Origin: Halanaerobium sp.
GTDB lineage: Bacteria; Bacillota; Halanaerobiia; Halanaerobiales; Halanaerobiaceae
Reading direction: 5' to 3'
Length of the DNA stretch: 49,325 nt
NCBI GenBank assembly: GCA_018399955.1
Contig: JAGYNO010000007.1
Location: 1-49,325, forward strand
In this document: positions 8,271 through 17,526 of the stretch, in pieces
Numbering within the stretch: position 1 is the first letter of the stretch
Layout of the letters: each line of letters begins with the position of its first letter
Notes under the pieces: model-generated
What the model saw: only the letters and a program-made list of their open reading frames with translations
Databases searched by the model: none
What the model was told of the DNA's origin: nothing
Program-made: the position numbers and the translations under genes

Positions 8271-8279
8271 ACAATTTAA

Positions 8280-8297
8280 TGAATGAATATTCATTCA
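8280..8297. promoter_or_regulatory. TetR operator 3, upstream of the efflux operon
   Basis: Perfect palindrome TGAATGAATATTCATTCA, identical in its 18 bases to the core of operator 2. It ends 17 nt before the TTG start of the first efflux gene, where a bound repressor would block the operon. Confidence 0.75.
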
Positions 8298-8314
8298 TAA
8301 AGGGGTTGATTTTT

Positions 8315-9391
8315 TTGAAAGAACAGCTAGCTGTATTTTTGCTTTTAGTATTTATGTTATTTTCTGTAACACTTAATGTCTATGCTGAAGAAATTACAGT
8401 TGATTTAGACAGCTATCTAAAAAGTAGTTTAGAGAACAGTAGAGAATTTAAAGAAGCAGAATTGAATCTAAATGCAAAAAAAATTAATTTAAAAGAGGTA
8501 GAAGCAGAACAGGAAGTGAGTCCGTCACCATTATTACTTGCACAGGCAGAATTGGAATTAGAGCTTGCTGAGAAAAAAATGTTGAGAAAAGAAGATGAAT
8601 TAATAAATAAATATATCAATGAATTTTTTAATTATTATAAAACAGAAAATTTAATTGAAGTTCACCAGAAATATCTAAGTGTACTAGAAGATGAAATGGA
8701 AAATATAAAAGATAAATATCAGCAGGGTTTGCTTACTAAATCGGATATCTATAAAGCAGAGGTAGAATTAAAAACTGCCCAAAGCAATTTAATAAAGGCT
8801 GAAAACAATAATCAGCGGGTTGGTTTTAAACTTAAACAAAATTTAAAAGTTGAAAAAGATAGTCAATTAAATATTAAATTTTCAAAATCAGATTTGAAAG
8901 CATGGGAGTTAGATGAAGATTTTAATGAGCTGCTGGAAATTGCTCTGGAGCACAGAATTGAAATTAAAGAAGCTGAAGTTAATAAAGAGTTAAAAAATAT
9001 TAATTATAAATTGGCAGCAGGAGATTACAGTCCTAAGTTAAAAGAAAAAGAAGCTGAAAATGAGTATTTAAGTGCTGTAAATAATAAAGAAATTGTAAAA
9101 GATATGGTAGAACTTGATCTGAATAATTCTTATTTGAATTTTAAAGATAGTATTGTAAATATAAATAGAGATAGAAAGTTAATTGAAAGTCATAAAGAAG
9201 CACTGAGAGTTAAAAAATTATATTTTGAAGAAGATTATATTACTGGTACTGAACTGCTTGAAACTCAGGTAGATCTTTATCAGGCAGAAGTAAGTTTATC
9301 TCACAGTGAGGTAGATTATTATCTTAGTCTTGCAGAATTATATCTCAGTACAGGAGATTTTAAGGAGTTGTTGATTTATGCTGAGAAATAA
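8315..9391 (+). CDS. TolC-like outer membrane efflux family protein, apparently barrel-less
   Basis: A 358-residue exported helical protein. TTG at 8315 is chosen: SD AAAGGGG (8299-8305) is 9 nt upstream and the product then begins with a clean signal peptide (MKEQLAVFLLL, cleavage after VYA). A start at 8279 would lie in the operator. Two long coiled-coil hairpins of the outer-membrane-efflux type are visible (KYQQGLLTKSDIYKAEVELK is the usual first-half signature). Members are normally 420-490 residues with beta strands between the hairpins; here GDYSPKL runs straight into charged helix and the first strand region is also missing. It may be a periplasmic helical partner of the pump. It overlaps the next gene by 14 nt. 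Confidence 0.75.
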   Translation: MKEQLAVFLLLVFMLFSVTLNVYAEEITVDLDSYLKSSLENSREFKEAELNLNAKKINLKEVEAEQEVSPSPLLLAQAELELELAEKKMLRKEDELINKYINEFFNYYKTENLIEVHQKYLSVLEDEMENIKDKYQQGLLTKSDIYKAEVELKTAQSNLIKAENNNQRVGFKLKQNLKVEKDSQLNIKFSKSDLKAWELDEDFNELLEIALEHRIEIKEAEVNKELKNINYKLAAGDYSPKLKEKEAENEYLSAVNNKEIVKDMVELDLNNSYLNFKDSIVNINRDRKLIESHKEALRVKKLYFEEDYITGTELLETQVDLYQAEVSLSHSEVDYYLSLAELYLSTGDFKELLIYAEK

Positions 9392-10775
9392 ATTGTTTAT
9401 AATAATCATGGTTCTTCTCTTTTTGCTGGGCAGTGCAGCAGTTAATGTTTCTGCAGAAGAAATTAATTTAAGAACAGCGCTTGAATCTGCTCTAGAAAAT
9501 AACAGCAGTCTGCTTGCAGCAGAAGAAAAGCTAAAAGCAGCAGAAAGTAAAAAGTCTGCAGCAGATTCTATTATGAATTCAAAATTAAGTGGAGAAATCG
9601 CCTGGCAGGATGAAGAGTTAAGTGATGAGGGTGATTTTGTTACTTCTCTTAATTACAGTAAAATATTTGCAGAATCAAGAGGAACAAAAGCACAGCTTAG
9701 ACAGGCTGAAATTGATTTTCTTATTGCAAACTTAGAATATCAAAAAATAAGGGATGAAATTCTGCATAATGTGATCAAACAGTACTACGCACTTTTGAAA
9801 AATCAGAAGTTAATTGAAAAACAGCAAACTATATTAAAAGAGGCAGAAGCACTATATAAAGATGCTGAGCTGCGTTATGAGGATTCTCTGTTAACAAAAG
9901 CAGGTCTTTTAAAATTAGAAATAAATCTTGATAAAAGCAGACAGATATTGAATAGTTTAAAAAATCAATATCTGACAAATATAGAACAGTTCGAAAGATT
10001 AACTGGGATCTCAATTGAAAAAGAAAAAATGGAAGTCAGCGAAGAAATGGTTTTTAATGAGAAGGAAATTAGTTTAGATAATGGAGATTTATTTTTAAAA
10101 ACTGCATTAAATAATAGAAGTGATTATCTGATTCAAATTTTAAATTCAGATGGTTTAGAGAGCAGCATTAATTATCTTGAATCAGAAAAAGGACCCACCT
10201 TTAGTTTAGGTGGAGAATATAATTTTGATGATGGAAAAGTAGAAGCTGTGGTAAACAATGATTATCAATTAAATATTAAAACAAGACTGGATACAATTGA
10301 AAGAGAAGAAATGTATGTCTCATTGGCTGATATGCAGCTCTTTGAAGAAAGTGAATGGAAAATTACTGCAGCTGTGAGTTATGATTTCAGTGATGGCGGC
10401 AAAAAAAATGCTGAAATTGAGGCTGCTCAGGCAAATTTAAATGGAAATAAAATTAAGATTAAAGATATGGAAGAAGAAATAAAGATTCTGCTTAATGCTA
10501 AATTAAGAGAGCTGTCTGACAGCAGAGCAAGAATTGAAACAGCAGCAAAAAATCTTAAGAGAGCAGAATTAGAATATCAGAGTGCTGAGAAAAGATTTAA
10601 ATTAGGTGCTGTGACTGAAAGTGGATTAATTTCTGCCCAGAGTCTTTTAGAGGAAGCAGAAACCGAAAAAATTGAAGCCGAATATAATTATGAATTGAAA
10701 AAAGCAGAACTGCTTTCTGAAATGCAGATTATTTATAAAGAATTAGTTGATGGAAAATCTGGAGGGGATTTATAA
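9378..10775 (+). CDS. TolC-family outer membrane efflux protein
   Basis: A 465-residue outer membrane channel subunit with a signal peptide (MLRNKLFIIIMVLLFLL, cleavage near VSA). It has the two-repeat TolC architecture: helical hairpin, beta segment (GEIAWQDEEL to TSLNYSK), helices with the RYEDSLLTKAGLLKLEINL signature, a long second beta region (FSLGGEYNFDDGK and later AAVSYDFSDGGKK), and a final coiled coil ending LLSEMQIIYKEL. In contrast to its neighbour it keeps both beta segments and should form the channel of the tripartite pump. SD AAGGAG (9362-9367) lies within the preceding gene, and the stop overlaps the ATG of the next gene (TAATG), so the operon is tightly coupled. Confidence 0.88.
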   Translation: MLRNKLFIIIMVLLFLLGSAAVNVSAEEINLRTALESALENNSSLLAAEEKLKAAESKKSAADSIMNSKLSGEIAWQDEELSDEGDFVTSLNYSKIFAESRGTKAQLRQAEIDFLIANLEYQKIRDEILHNVIKQYYALLKNQKLIEKQQTILKEAEALYKDAELRYEDSLLTKAGLLKLEINLDKSRQILNSLKNQYLTNIEQFERLTGISIEKEKMEVSEEMVFNEKEISLDNGDLFLKTALNNRSDYLIQILNSDGLESSINYLESEKGPTFSLGGEYNFDDGKVEAVVNNDYQLNIKTRLDTIEREEMYVSLADMQLFEESEWKITAAVSYDFSDGGKKNAEIEAAQANLNGNKIKIKDMEEEIKILLNAKLRELSDSRARIETAAKNLKRAELEYQSAEKRFKLGAVTESGLISAQSLLEEAETEKIEAEYNYELKKAELLSEMQIIYKELVDGKSGGDL

Positions 10776-12061
10776 TGAAAAAAAACAAAAGAACAATTAT
10801 AATTATAGCTTTAATTATAGTATTTGGGGCTGCTGCACTCTTTTTTATAATACAGCTTAGAAATCGTGCTCCAGAACAAAGTGCTGAATTAAATTTAGGT
10901 GTGCCGGTAGAAACTGAAACAGTAATCAGAGATGATTTTGAAATCGTATATAATTACAGCGGCACAGCCGAATATAAAGACAAAACAAAGATCTCAGCAC
11001 GTATGTCGGGAGAAATTGAGGAGATTTATGTTGAAGAAGGAGATGAGGTAGAACAAGGACAACTGCTTGCAAAAATTGATGATCAAGAACTCTTAAACAA
11101 AGCTGATTCTGCAAAAGAGAGTATAAAAGAAGCTGAAGCTGCTCTTAAGAAAGCTGAACTCTCCAGAGAAATTTCTGAAAATAATCTTGCAGAAAGCAGA
11201 GCATCTTTAAGAGAAGCAGAAAGTGAATATAATCAGGTGGAAAATGATTATCAACGTGATAAAAAATTATATGAAGAAAATGCAATAGCTAAAGCTAAAT
11301 TTGAGCAAACAAAAACTCTGTATGAAAAAGCTGAGGCAGGGCTGCAGAGGATAAATACAGGAGTGAAAAGTGCAGAAAAAAGAATAGAAATTGCTGAATT
11401 AGATATTGAAAATGCTGAAAGCAGGCTGGAAAAAAGCAAAAATGAATTAAAAAATATTAAATTACAGCTGGACTATACTGAAATACGAGCCCCACTTTCT
11501 GCTAAGATATTAAATAAATTTATCGAAAGAGGAGAAATCACTGCAGCTGCTCACCCTGTTTTTGAAGCTGCAGAAACTGAAAAGATAGAAATAGTTTCAT
11601 ATATTGGTATGAAAGATATTGCTAATCTTAGAGAAGGAAGTAAAGTATTGATATCTTATTCAGGATATTCTGAGATGAAAATAAAAGCAGAAATAACAGA
11701 GATAAGTCCAATTTCTAATCCGAAAACCAGAACTACTGAAGTGAGAATAATACTCGATAATGAAAACTCTTATCTTAAAGATGGAATGGCAGTATCTGCA
11801 GAAATCACAGCAGAAAGAAGAGAAAATGTTTTAATTGTTCCAAATAAAGCAATCTTTGAGTTTGAGTCAGCTCCACATGTTTATGTAATTAAAGATGGAA
11901 TTGCTGAGCGAAGAAGAATCGAAAGAGGTATTAGTGATGGTCATTATACAGTTGTAAAATCAGCTTTAAATGAAAATGAGATTATTGTTGTAAGTAATAT
12001 TAATGATTTAAGAGATGGCGCTAAAATTTATCTTCCTGATCAGCAGAATGGGGATGATTAA
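10775..12061 (+). CDS. RND efflux periplasmic adaptor (membrane fusion protein)
   Basis: A 428-residue HlyD/AcrA-type adaptor linking the inner-membrane pump to the outer channel. An N-terminal hydrophobic helix (residues 6-28) anchors it. A lipoyl-like half-motif (SGEIEEIYVEEGDEVEQGQLLAKIDD, broken by a helical hairpin) follows, then about 130 residues of heptad-rich coiled coil (KESIKEAEAALKKAEL onwards), the second lipoyl half (LDYTEIRAPLSAKI), a beta-barrel domain and a membrane-proximal domain (VLIVPNKAIFEF). The coiled coil is long for a simple AcrA, closer to adaptors that meet TolC deep in the periplasm. It overlaps the previous stop by 1 nt and is 3 nt before the pump gene. Confidence 0.9.
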   Translation: MKKNKRTIIIIALIIVFGAAALFFIIQLRNRAPEQSAELNLGVPVETETVIRDDFEIVYNYSGTAEYKDKTKISARMSGEIEEIYVEEGDEVEQGQLLAKIDDQELLNKADSAKESIKEAEAALKKAELSREISENNLAESRASLREAESEYNQVENDYQRDKKLYEENAIAKAKFEQTKTLYEKAEAGLQRINTGVKSAEKRIEIAELDIENAESRLEKSKNELKNIKLQLDYTEIRAPLSAKILNKFIERGEITAAAHPVFEAAETEKIEIVSYIGMKDIANLREGSKVLISYSGYSEMKIKAEITEISPISNPKTRTTEVRIILDNENSYLKDGMAVSAEITAERRENVLIVPNKAIFEFESAPHVYVIKDGIAERRRIERGISDGHYTVVKSALNENEIIVVSNINDLRDGAKIYLPDQQNGDD

Positions 12062-12064
12062 GTT

Positions 12065-15000
12065 ATGACACTTGCAGAATTTGCAGTTAAGAAAAAATAT
12101 ACTACTATTGCTGCGGTATTTGCAGTTATTCTTCTGGGTATTGGAGCACTTTTAACATTGAATATTCAGCTTAGTCCAGATGTTGATCCAGTAGTTGTTA
12201 GCATACAGACTGCCTACCAGGGGGTTTCGGCTTCTGATATAGCTGAACAGGTTAATGAAATACTAGAAGAAGAACTGGGGACAATTGAAGGTGTCGATAA
12301 TATCAGCTCTGATGCCATGGAAGGTGTATCCATGATAAGTGTCGAGTTTGATTATGACAAAGATATTGATACTGCAGCAGTAGATGTGCAGAATGTTATC
12401 AACAAGGTGAGAAATGATCTTCCTGAAGATATTGATGAACCTAAGGTTCAGAAGTTCAGTACTTCTGATCGACCTGTATTAACACTTGCAGTTAGTGGAC
12501 CCCGAAATGATATAGATTTACGAACCCTTGCAGATAATCAATTAAAAAACAGGCTGCAGATGGTCAGTGGAGTAGCAAATATTGATGTTTATGGAGGTAA
12601 AAAAAGAGAAATTCAGGTAAATGTTGATCGAGAAAAACTTAATGCTTACGGTATACCAGTTGGAAGAATTGTAGAGAGATTAGATGCTGAAAATATTAAT
12701 TTTCCTGGTGGCCGTATCACAAGAGATGAAAGCGAATATTTAATTAGAACAGTTGGTGAATATCAAAATTTAGAATCAATTAGAAATTTAATTATCTCAT
12801 CCACTGATTTTGGAGATATTTATTTAAAAGACCTGGCTGAAGTTGAGGATACTCATGCTGAAATCAGAAGTAAATTTCGCGTTGACGGAGAAGAAACTAC
12901 TGCTATAAATATTTTAAAACAGCAGGATGCCAATACAGTTGAAGTGGTAAATAATGTTAGATCTGAAATTGAAAATTTAGAAAAAGAATTTCCAGATTTA
13001 AAATTTGATATTACTGATGATCAATCTGATTTAGTCAGGTTAGTTATTAATAATATGGCCAGTACTCTTTTTATCGGAATAATTTTAACTATTATTGTAA
13101 TTTACCTCTTTTTAGAAAGCTGGAGGAGTACACTTGCTGTTTCAATATCTATTCCAACTACTTTTGTTTTTACACTTGCCCTGCTTAAAGCATTTGGCTT
13201 GAGTCTAAATACAGTTACTATGACAGGTTTGATTTTATCTATTGGTATGCTTGTCGATAATTCTATAGTTGTTATTGAAAATGTGACAAGACATTTTGAA
13301 GAATTAGATAAGACTCCATTTGAGGCAGCAGTAGATGGAACAAATGAGATGATTCTTGCTGTTGTTGCAGGTACCACCACTTCGATGATTGTATTAACTC
13401 CAGTAATGTTTATCGGAGGATTTGTGCAGCAGATGTTTAGACCGCTTTCTATGACACTGCTTTTTGCCTGGACAGGTTCAGTTATTAGTTCATTTACTAT
13501 TGTGCCTCTTATTCTGGCCCTTGTTTTGAAAGCAGAAGATAGTAAGAAGCCTTCATCTAAAGTATCTGCAGTGCTGAAAAAGCTTGGTAATCTTTTTACT
13601 AAGCTGCTTTATAAAAGTAGAGATAATTATTTAAATCTGCTCGAAAAAGCCTTGGCTAATAGAGCTATTGTTGTTTTAATTGGAATAGTACTGCTTGTGA
13701 TTACTATTAGTCTTTTACCAATGATTGGATCCGAAATGACTCCAGTTATGGACAGTGGACAGAGTTATATATCAATTGAAACTGAAGCCGGTTCATCACT
13801 TGAAAAAACAGAGGAGATCTCTAAGAAAGTAGAAAAAATTGTAGAAAATGTACCTGAATTAATTATTTACTCAAATCAGCTTGGATTTGAGCAGGGGTCT
13901 GGAACCCAGGCAACAACAGGTGCTAATGGTGTTCAGCAGTCATTTATGTCATTAATTTATAAAGATAGAAACAGCAGAGAAAGATCAATCTGGGAAATTC
14001 AAGAAGATTTGAGAAATCAAATTGCTACAATACCCGGTATAAAAGCCTATGTTGTGGAAGAAGCGGGCTCTACTTCAATTTCTACCACTCAGGCTCCATT
14101 AGTAGTGCGTGTGAGCGGCAAAGACCAGGGTATTCTCTACAGTATAGCTGAAGACCTCTCAGACAAGGTTGCTGCAGTACCAGGTGCAACAAATATTAAT
14201 TTGCGCTGGTCAATAGATAGTCCGGAATATCATATAACAGTAAATAGAAGTAGAGCAGCCGAGGTTGGTTTATCTACAAAGGAAGTATCACAGCAGATTT
14301 CTGCTTCGGTAAAAGGTATTGAAACAAAAGAAGATTATAATCTATCTGGACAGAGAGATGCTGCTATACTTGTTAAATACAAAAATGAACAGATGACATC
14401 TCAGGGTATGCTTGAAAACCTGGTTGTTGTAACTCCAGTCGGGGAAAATGTTTTGCTCCGTGATATAGCAGATATTGAAGCTGCAGAGGGGCCAAACCTC
14501 GTAAGTAGAGAAGATATGCAGTATAAACTTGATATCTTAGGTTTCAGCAAAGATAGACCTTTAAGTAAAATCAATCAGGATATCAATAAAATACTTGAAG
14601 AATATCCTCTTCCTTCTGGTTATAATGCAGAAGTTACAGGAGAACAGGATAACATGACTGATGCGTTAGGAAGACTGGCAGTTAGTTTAGTCTTTGCTAT
14701 AGCATTTATCTATCTGCTGCTTGTTTCTCAATTTAAATCATTATTACATCCTATTACAATAATGGTATCTCTACCACTGGAATTAGTAGGTGTTGCAGCA
14801 GCTCTGCTATTAACAAATACCTATCTTTCTATGCCGGCAATGATGGGATTAATTTTACTCTCGGGAATTGCTGTTAATGATGCAATTCATTTAATCGATT
14901 TTGTTATTGAGGCAGAAAAAGAAGGCAAAAATACAAAAGATGCTATTTTAGAAGGAGCAAAACTTCGCTATAGACCAATTCTAATGACTACGTTTTCTAC

Positions 15001-15172
15001 ACTTGCAGGTATGACACCTTTAGCGTTAGAGCTTGCTGTTGGAACAGAACAGTATTCTCCACTTGCTAAAGTAGTAATGGGTGGATTGTTTTCTTCCACA
15101 ATGCTGTTGTTGATTTTTGTACCGGTAATTTACAGTTTGTTTGAAGATCTCAAAAAGTTGATACGAAGATAA
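12065..15172 (+). CDS. RND-family efflux pump, inner membrane transporter
   Basis: A 1035-residue proton-driven pump of the AcrB/HAE-1 type, with the expected twofold layout: helix 1 near the N-terminus, a large porter domain, a cluster of helices (about 335-500), a second porter domain and a second helix cluster (about 865-1030). The helix-4 motif reads GMLVDNSIVVIENV: the first aspartate of the AcrB pair is kept (about D398) and the second is Asn, common outside the proteobacterial AcrB group. Substrates cannot be told from sequence; the TetR control suggests an inducing toxic or lipidic compound. It is the last gene of the operon and is followed by a strong terminator. Confidence 0.92.
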   Translation: MTLAEFAVKKKYTTIAAVFAVILLGIGALLTLNIQLSPDVDPVVVSIQTAYQGVSASDIAEQVNEILEEELGTIEGVDNISSDAMEGVSMISVEFDYDKDIDTAAVDVQNVINKVRNDLPEDIDEPKVQKFSTSDRPVLTLAVSGPRNDIDLRTLADNQLKNRLQMVSGVANIDVYGGKKREIQVNVDREKLNAYGIPVGRIVERLDAENINFPGGRITRDESEYLIRTVGEYQNLESIRNLIISSTDFGDIYLKDLAEVEDTHAEIRSKFRVDGEETTAINILKQQDANTVEVVNNVRSEIENLEKEFPDLKFDITDDQSDLVRLVINNMASTLFIGIILTIIVIYLFLESWRSTLAVSISIPTTFVFTLALLKAFGLSLNTVTMTGLILSIGMLVDNSIVVIENVTRHFEELDKTPFEAAVDGTNEMILAVVAGTTTSMIVLTPVMFIGGFVQQMFRPLSMTLLFAWTGSVISSFTIVPLILALVLKAEDSKKPSSKVSAVLKKLGNLFTKLLYKSRDNYLNLLEKALANRAIVVLIGIVLLVITISLLPMIGSEMTPVMDSGQSYISIETEAGSSLEKTEEISKKVEKIVENVPELIIYSNQLGFEQGSGTQATTGANGVQQSFMSLIYKDRNSRERSIWEIQEDLRNQIATIPGIKAYVVEEAGSTSISTTQAPLVVRVSGKDQGILYSIAEDLSDKVAAVPGATNINLRWSIDSPEYHITVNRSRAAEVGLSTKEVSQQISASVKGIETKEDYNLSGQRDAAILVKYKNEQMTSQGMLENLVVVTPVGENVLLRDIADIEAAEGPNLVSREDMQYKLDILGFSKDRPLSKINQDINKILEEYPLPSGYNAEVTGEQDNMTDALGRLAVSLVFAIAFIYLLLVSQFKSLLHPITIMVSLPLELVGVAAALLLTNTYLSMPAMMGLILLSGIAVNDAIHLIDFVIEAEKEGKNTKDAILEGAKLRYRPILMTTFSTLAGMTPLALELAVGTEQYSPLAKVVMGGLFSSTMLLLIFVPVIYSLFEDLKKLIRR

Positions 15173-15246
15173 TAGATTTGTATTCAATGTTTCGTTTTCA
15201 CTTAATGTCAAGCTAATAGTTTTAAATATAATTAAATATTTATTCT

Positions 15247-15287
15247 GTGGAGAGGTTCATAAATTTTTATGGATCTCTCCACTTTTT
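15247..15287 (+). terminator. Terminator after the efflux operon
   Basis: GTGGAGAG (15247-15254) pairs with CTCTCCAC (15275-15282). The stem extends inward by about six imperfect pairs around an A/T loop, and TTTTT follows directly. Confidence 0.9.
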
Positions 15288-15436
15288 AATCTTCTTTTTT
15301 CTACTCTTTAATTAGCAATAAAACTTGATTAGATCACTTTAATAAGATAAAATAAGCAAAAGATCATCTATAAGAAAAATAGTAACAGTAATCGTTAAAA
15401 ATAATCAAATAATTACAGCAAATGGGAGATGGTATA

Positions 15437-16543
15437 ATGATAAAGGTCAGTATTGTTGGTTCAACAGGTTATGTGGGTATAGAATTAATGCGGCTTCTGC
15501 ACCAGCATCCAGAAGTAGAAATTTTAGATTTAATTTCTAAAAGCAGTGCAGGTGAAAAACTTATTGATATTTTTCCTCAGTTCAGGGGATCAAAACTTGA
15601 AAAGTATAATTTGATAGCTATAGAAGATTTTGAACCAGAAAATAGTGACCTGATATTTACTGCTTTACCTCATGGTGTATCCCAGGATATTACAACAGAA
15701 CTTGTGGGAAGAGGGGCAAAGATAATTGACATGAGCGGTGATTTCCGCTATCATGATCTGGAAATTTACGAAAAATGGTATGGTGTAAAACACCGTCACC
15801 CTGAGATAGCTCGTAAAGCTGTATATGGACTGGTAGAATTAAATAGAGAAAAAATTAAGAAAGCTGAATTAATAGCCAATCCCGGCTGTTATGTAACTGC
15901 ATCTCTACTTGGGCTGTTACCAATTGTAAAAACTGGTATGGCAGATTTATCTTCAATAATAATCGATGCTAAATCTGGAGTCAGTGGAGCTGGGAGAAGT
16001 TTAAAAAGCTCACTGCTTTTTACAGAAACTCACAATACATTAAAGGCCTATAGTCCTGCTGTACATAGACATAGTTCTGAAATTGAATATATTCTAAATA
16101 AATATCTGTCAGGACGATATAACAGCAAATCTGCTGAAAATAAAAAGATGAAAAGTAATAATTTGAATAATTTAAATAATACTGCTGAAATTTTATTTAC
16201 ACCTCATCTTGTGCCTGTAAAACGGGGGATTCTTTCAACAATGTATATTAATTTAAATGGAAAAAGTTCTCAAGAAGAAATGAATGAATTATACAGGAGT
16301 TTTTATGAAAATGAAAATTTTGTTCAAATTTTAGAAAATGAACTACCTGAGATAAAGAATGTGGCAGGGTCTAATTATACTCAGATTGCATGTAAATATG
16401 ATGATAGGACTGATAGGTTAATAGTGATTTCTGCTCTTGATAATATGCTTAAAGGTGCATCAGGACAGGCAGTGCAGAATATGAACCTTCTTTTTGGTTT
16501 TCCAGAAGATATGGGGCTGAAGTCAACTGCTTTATTTCCTTAA
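15437..16543 (+). CDS. argC: N-acetyl-gamma-glutamyl-phosphate reductase
   Basis: Third step of arginine synthesis: NADPH-dependent reduction of N-acetylglutamyl phosphate. The N-terminal dinucleotide fold begins MIKVSIVGSTGYVGIELMRLL, the catalytic cysteine is in NPGCYVTASLL, and SGVSGAGR and HRHSSEIEYIL, with the conserved histidines, follow. ATG at 15437 is used, since GGGAG at 15424-15428 gives an 8-nt spacing; the upstream ATG at 15422 lies beside the SD. Residues about 227-252 are a lysine-, serine- and asparagine-rich insertion (N-N-L-N-N-L-N-N pattern) not seen in typical ArgC proteins, placed in a surface loop before the FTPHLVPV strand. It is first in an argC-argB-argD cluster. Confidence 0.95.
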   Translation: MIKVSIVGSTGYVGIELMRLLHQHPEVEILDLISKSSAGEKLIDIFPQFRGSKLEKYNLIAIEDFEPENSDLIFTALPHGVSQDITTELVGRGAKIIDMSGDFRYHDLEIYEKWYGVKHRHPEIARKAVYGLVELNREKIKKAELIANPGCYVTASLLGLLPIVKTGMADLSSIIIDAKSGVSGAGRSLKSSLLFTETHNTLKAYSPAVHRHSSEIEYILNKYLSGRYNSKSAENKKMKSNNLNNLNNTAEILFTPHLVPVKRGILSTMYINLNGKSSQEEMNELYRSFYENENFVQILENELPEIKNVAGSNYTQIACKYDDRTDRLIVISALDNMLKGASGQAVQNMNLLFGFPEDMGLKSTALFP

Positions 16544-16623
16544 AAATTATCTTTTTAAACAGAAATTTCTATGTAAAAAGATTATAATATAAATAAACAG
16601 TCTTAAATGAGGAGGAGAGTACA

Positions 16624-17493
16624 ATAGAAGAATTAATAGAAAAGGCATATGTTTTGATAGAGGCATTACCTTACTTTAAAGATTATTATGGCAGGACTTT
16701 TGTTATTAAATACGGCGGCAGTATCATGGCTGATGATAAATTGAAGAAGAATTTAATTGAAGATATTACTTTATTAAAATATGTTGGCATTAATCCAGTT
16801 ATCGTGCATGGAGGGGGTCCGGCGATAACTAAGACTCTTAATAGGCTAAATATTGAAGCAAATTTTATTGATGGACTGCGGGTTACAGATAAAGAAACTA
16901 TGGAGATAGTAGAGATGGTTCTTTCTGCCCAGATTAACAAAGAGATTGTAGCCTTAATTAATAATATGCAGGCAAGTGCAGTTGGTATTTCAGGTAAGGA
17001 TGGAAATTTAATTAAAGCTGTAAAGAAAACTTTTGATTCACCAGATAAAGACTTAGGTTTTGTAGGTGAAATCGAACATATTAACCCAGAACTTGTGCAA
17101 AAATTAATCGAAGATGGGTATATTCCGGTCATTGCTCCAGTTGGTGTAAATGATAAAGGTGAAACTCTTAATATTAATGCAGATAATGTGGCAGGAGAGC
17201 TTGCTGCTGCATTAAAAGCAGAAAAATTAATATATTTAACAGATGTTGATGGGATTCGTTATGATGCAGATGATGAAACAAGTAGGGTTTCTGAACTTAA
17301 TTTTAAAGAAATAGATGATTGGATTAAAAAAGGAAAAATCAAAGGTGGTATGCTGCCAAAAGTTGAAGGCTGTAAACATGCTGTTGAAAGAGGTGTACTA
17401 AGAACTCACATTTTGAATGGACTTGTTCCCCATCCATTACTGCTTGAGATATTTACTGATCAAGGTGTAGGAACAATGATTAAAAAAGATTAA
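16624..17493 (+). CDS. argB: Acetylglutamate kinase with a probable AUA start
   Basis: Phosphorylates N-acetylglutamate, the committed step of arginine synthesis. The amino-acid-kinase fold shows VIKYGGSIM, the substrate-binding VHGGGPAI, RVTDKETMEIVEMVL and GGMLPKVEGC. In the frame, codons from ATA at 16624 encode EELIEKAYVLIEALPYFK, which matches the usual ArgB N-terminus. SD GGAGGAG (16611-16617) is 6 nt before this ATA, and between the in-frame stop at 16594 and the ATA there is no ATG, GTG or TTG. The only canonical alternative is TTG at 16654, which would remove ten conserved residues. A non-standard AUA start is therefore likely. The motif set and length suggest an active enzyme. Confidence 0.92.
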   Translation: MEELIEKAYVLIEALPYFKDYYGRTFVIKYGGSIMADDKLKKNLIEDITLLKYVGINPVIVHGGGPAITKTLNRLNIEANFIDGLRVTDKETMEIVEMVLSAQINKEIVALINNMQASAVGISGKDGNLIKAVKKTFDSPDKDLGFVGEIEHINPELVQKLIEDGYIPVIAPVGVNDKGETLNINADNVAGELAAALKAEKLIYLTDVDGIRYDADDETSRVSELNFKEIDDWIKKGKIKGGMLPKVEGCKHAVERGVLRTHILNGLVPHPLLLEIFTDQGVGTMIKKD

Positions 17494-17526
17494 CTTAATT
17501 TTGAATAATACAATAGGAGGTAGTAT

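Noticed and set aside
8279-8314. ATG at 8279 as start of the first efflux gene
   Set aside because: It is part of the operator palindrome; TTG 8315 has SD spacing of 9 nt and gives a clean signal peptide.
12065-15172. Loss of pump function from the Asn in LVDN
   Set aside because: As far as I recall, this variant is common in many RND pumps outside AcrB, and the remaining motifs are intact.
16686-17132. 148-residue open frame on the minus strand
   Set aside because: It lies wholly inside argB on the opposite strand, has no SD and shows a composition expected from reading an antisense frame.
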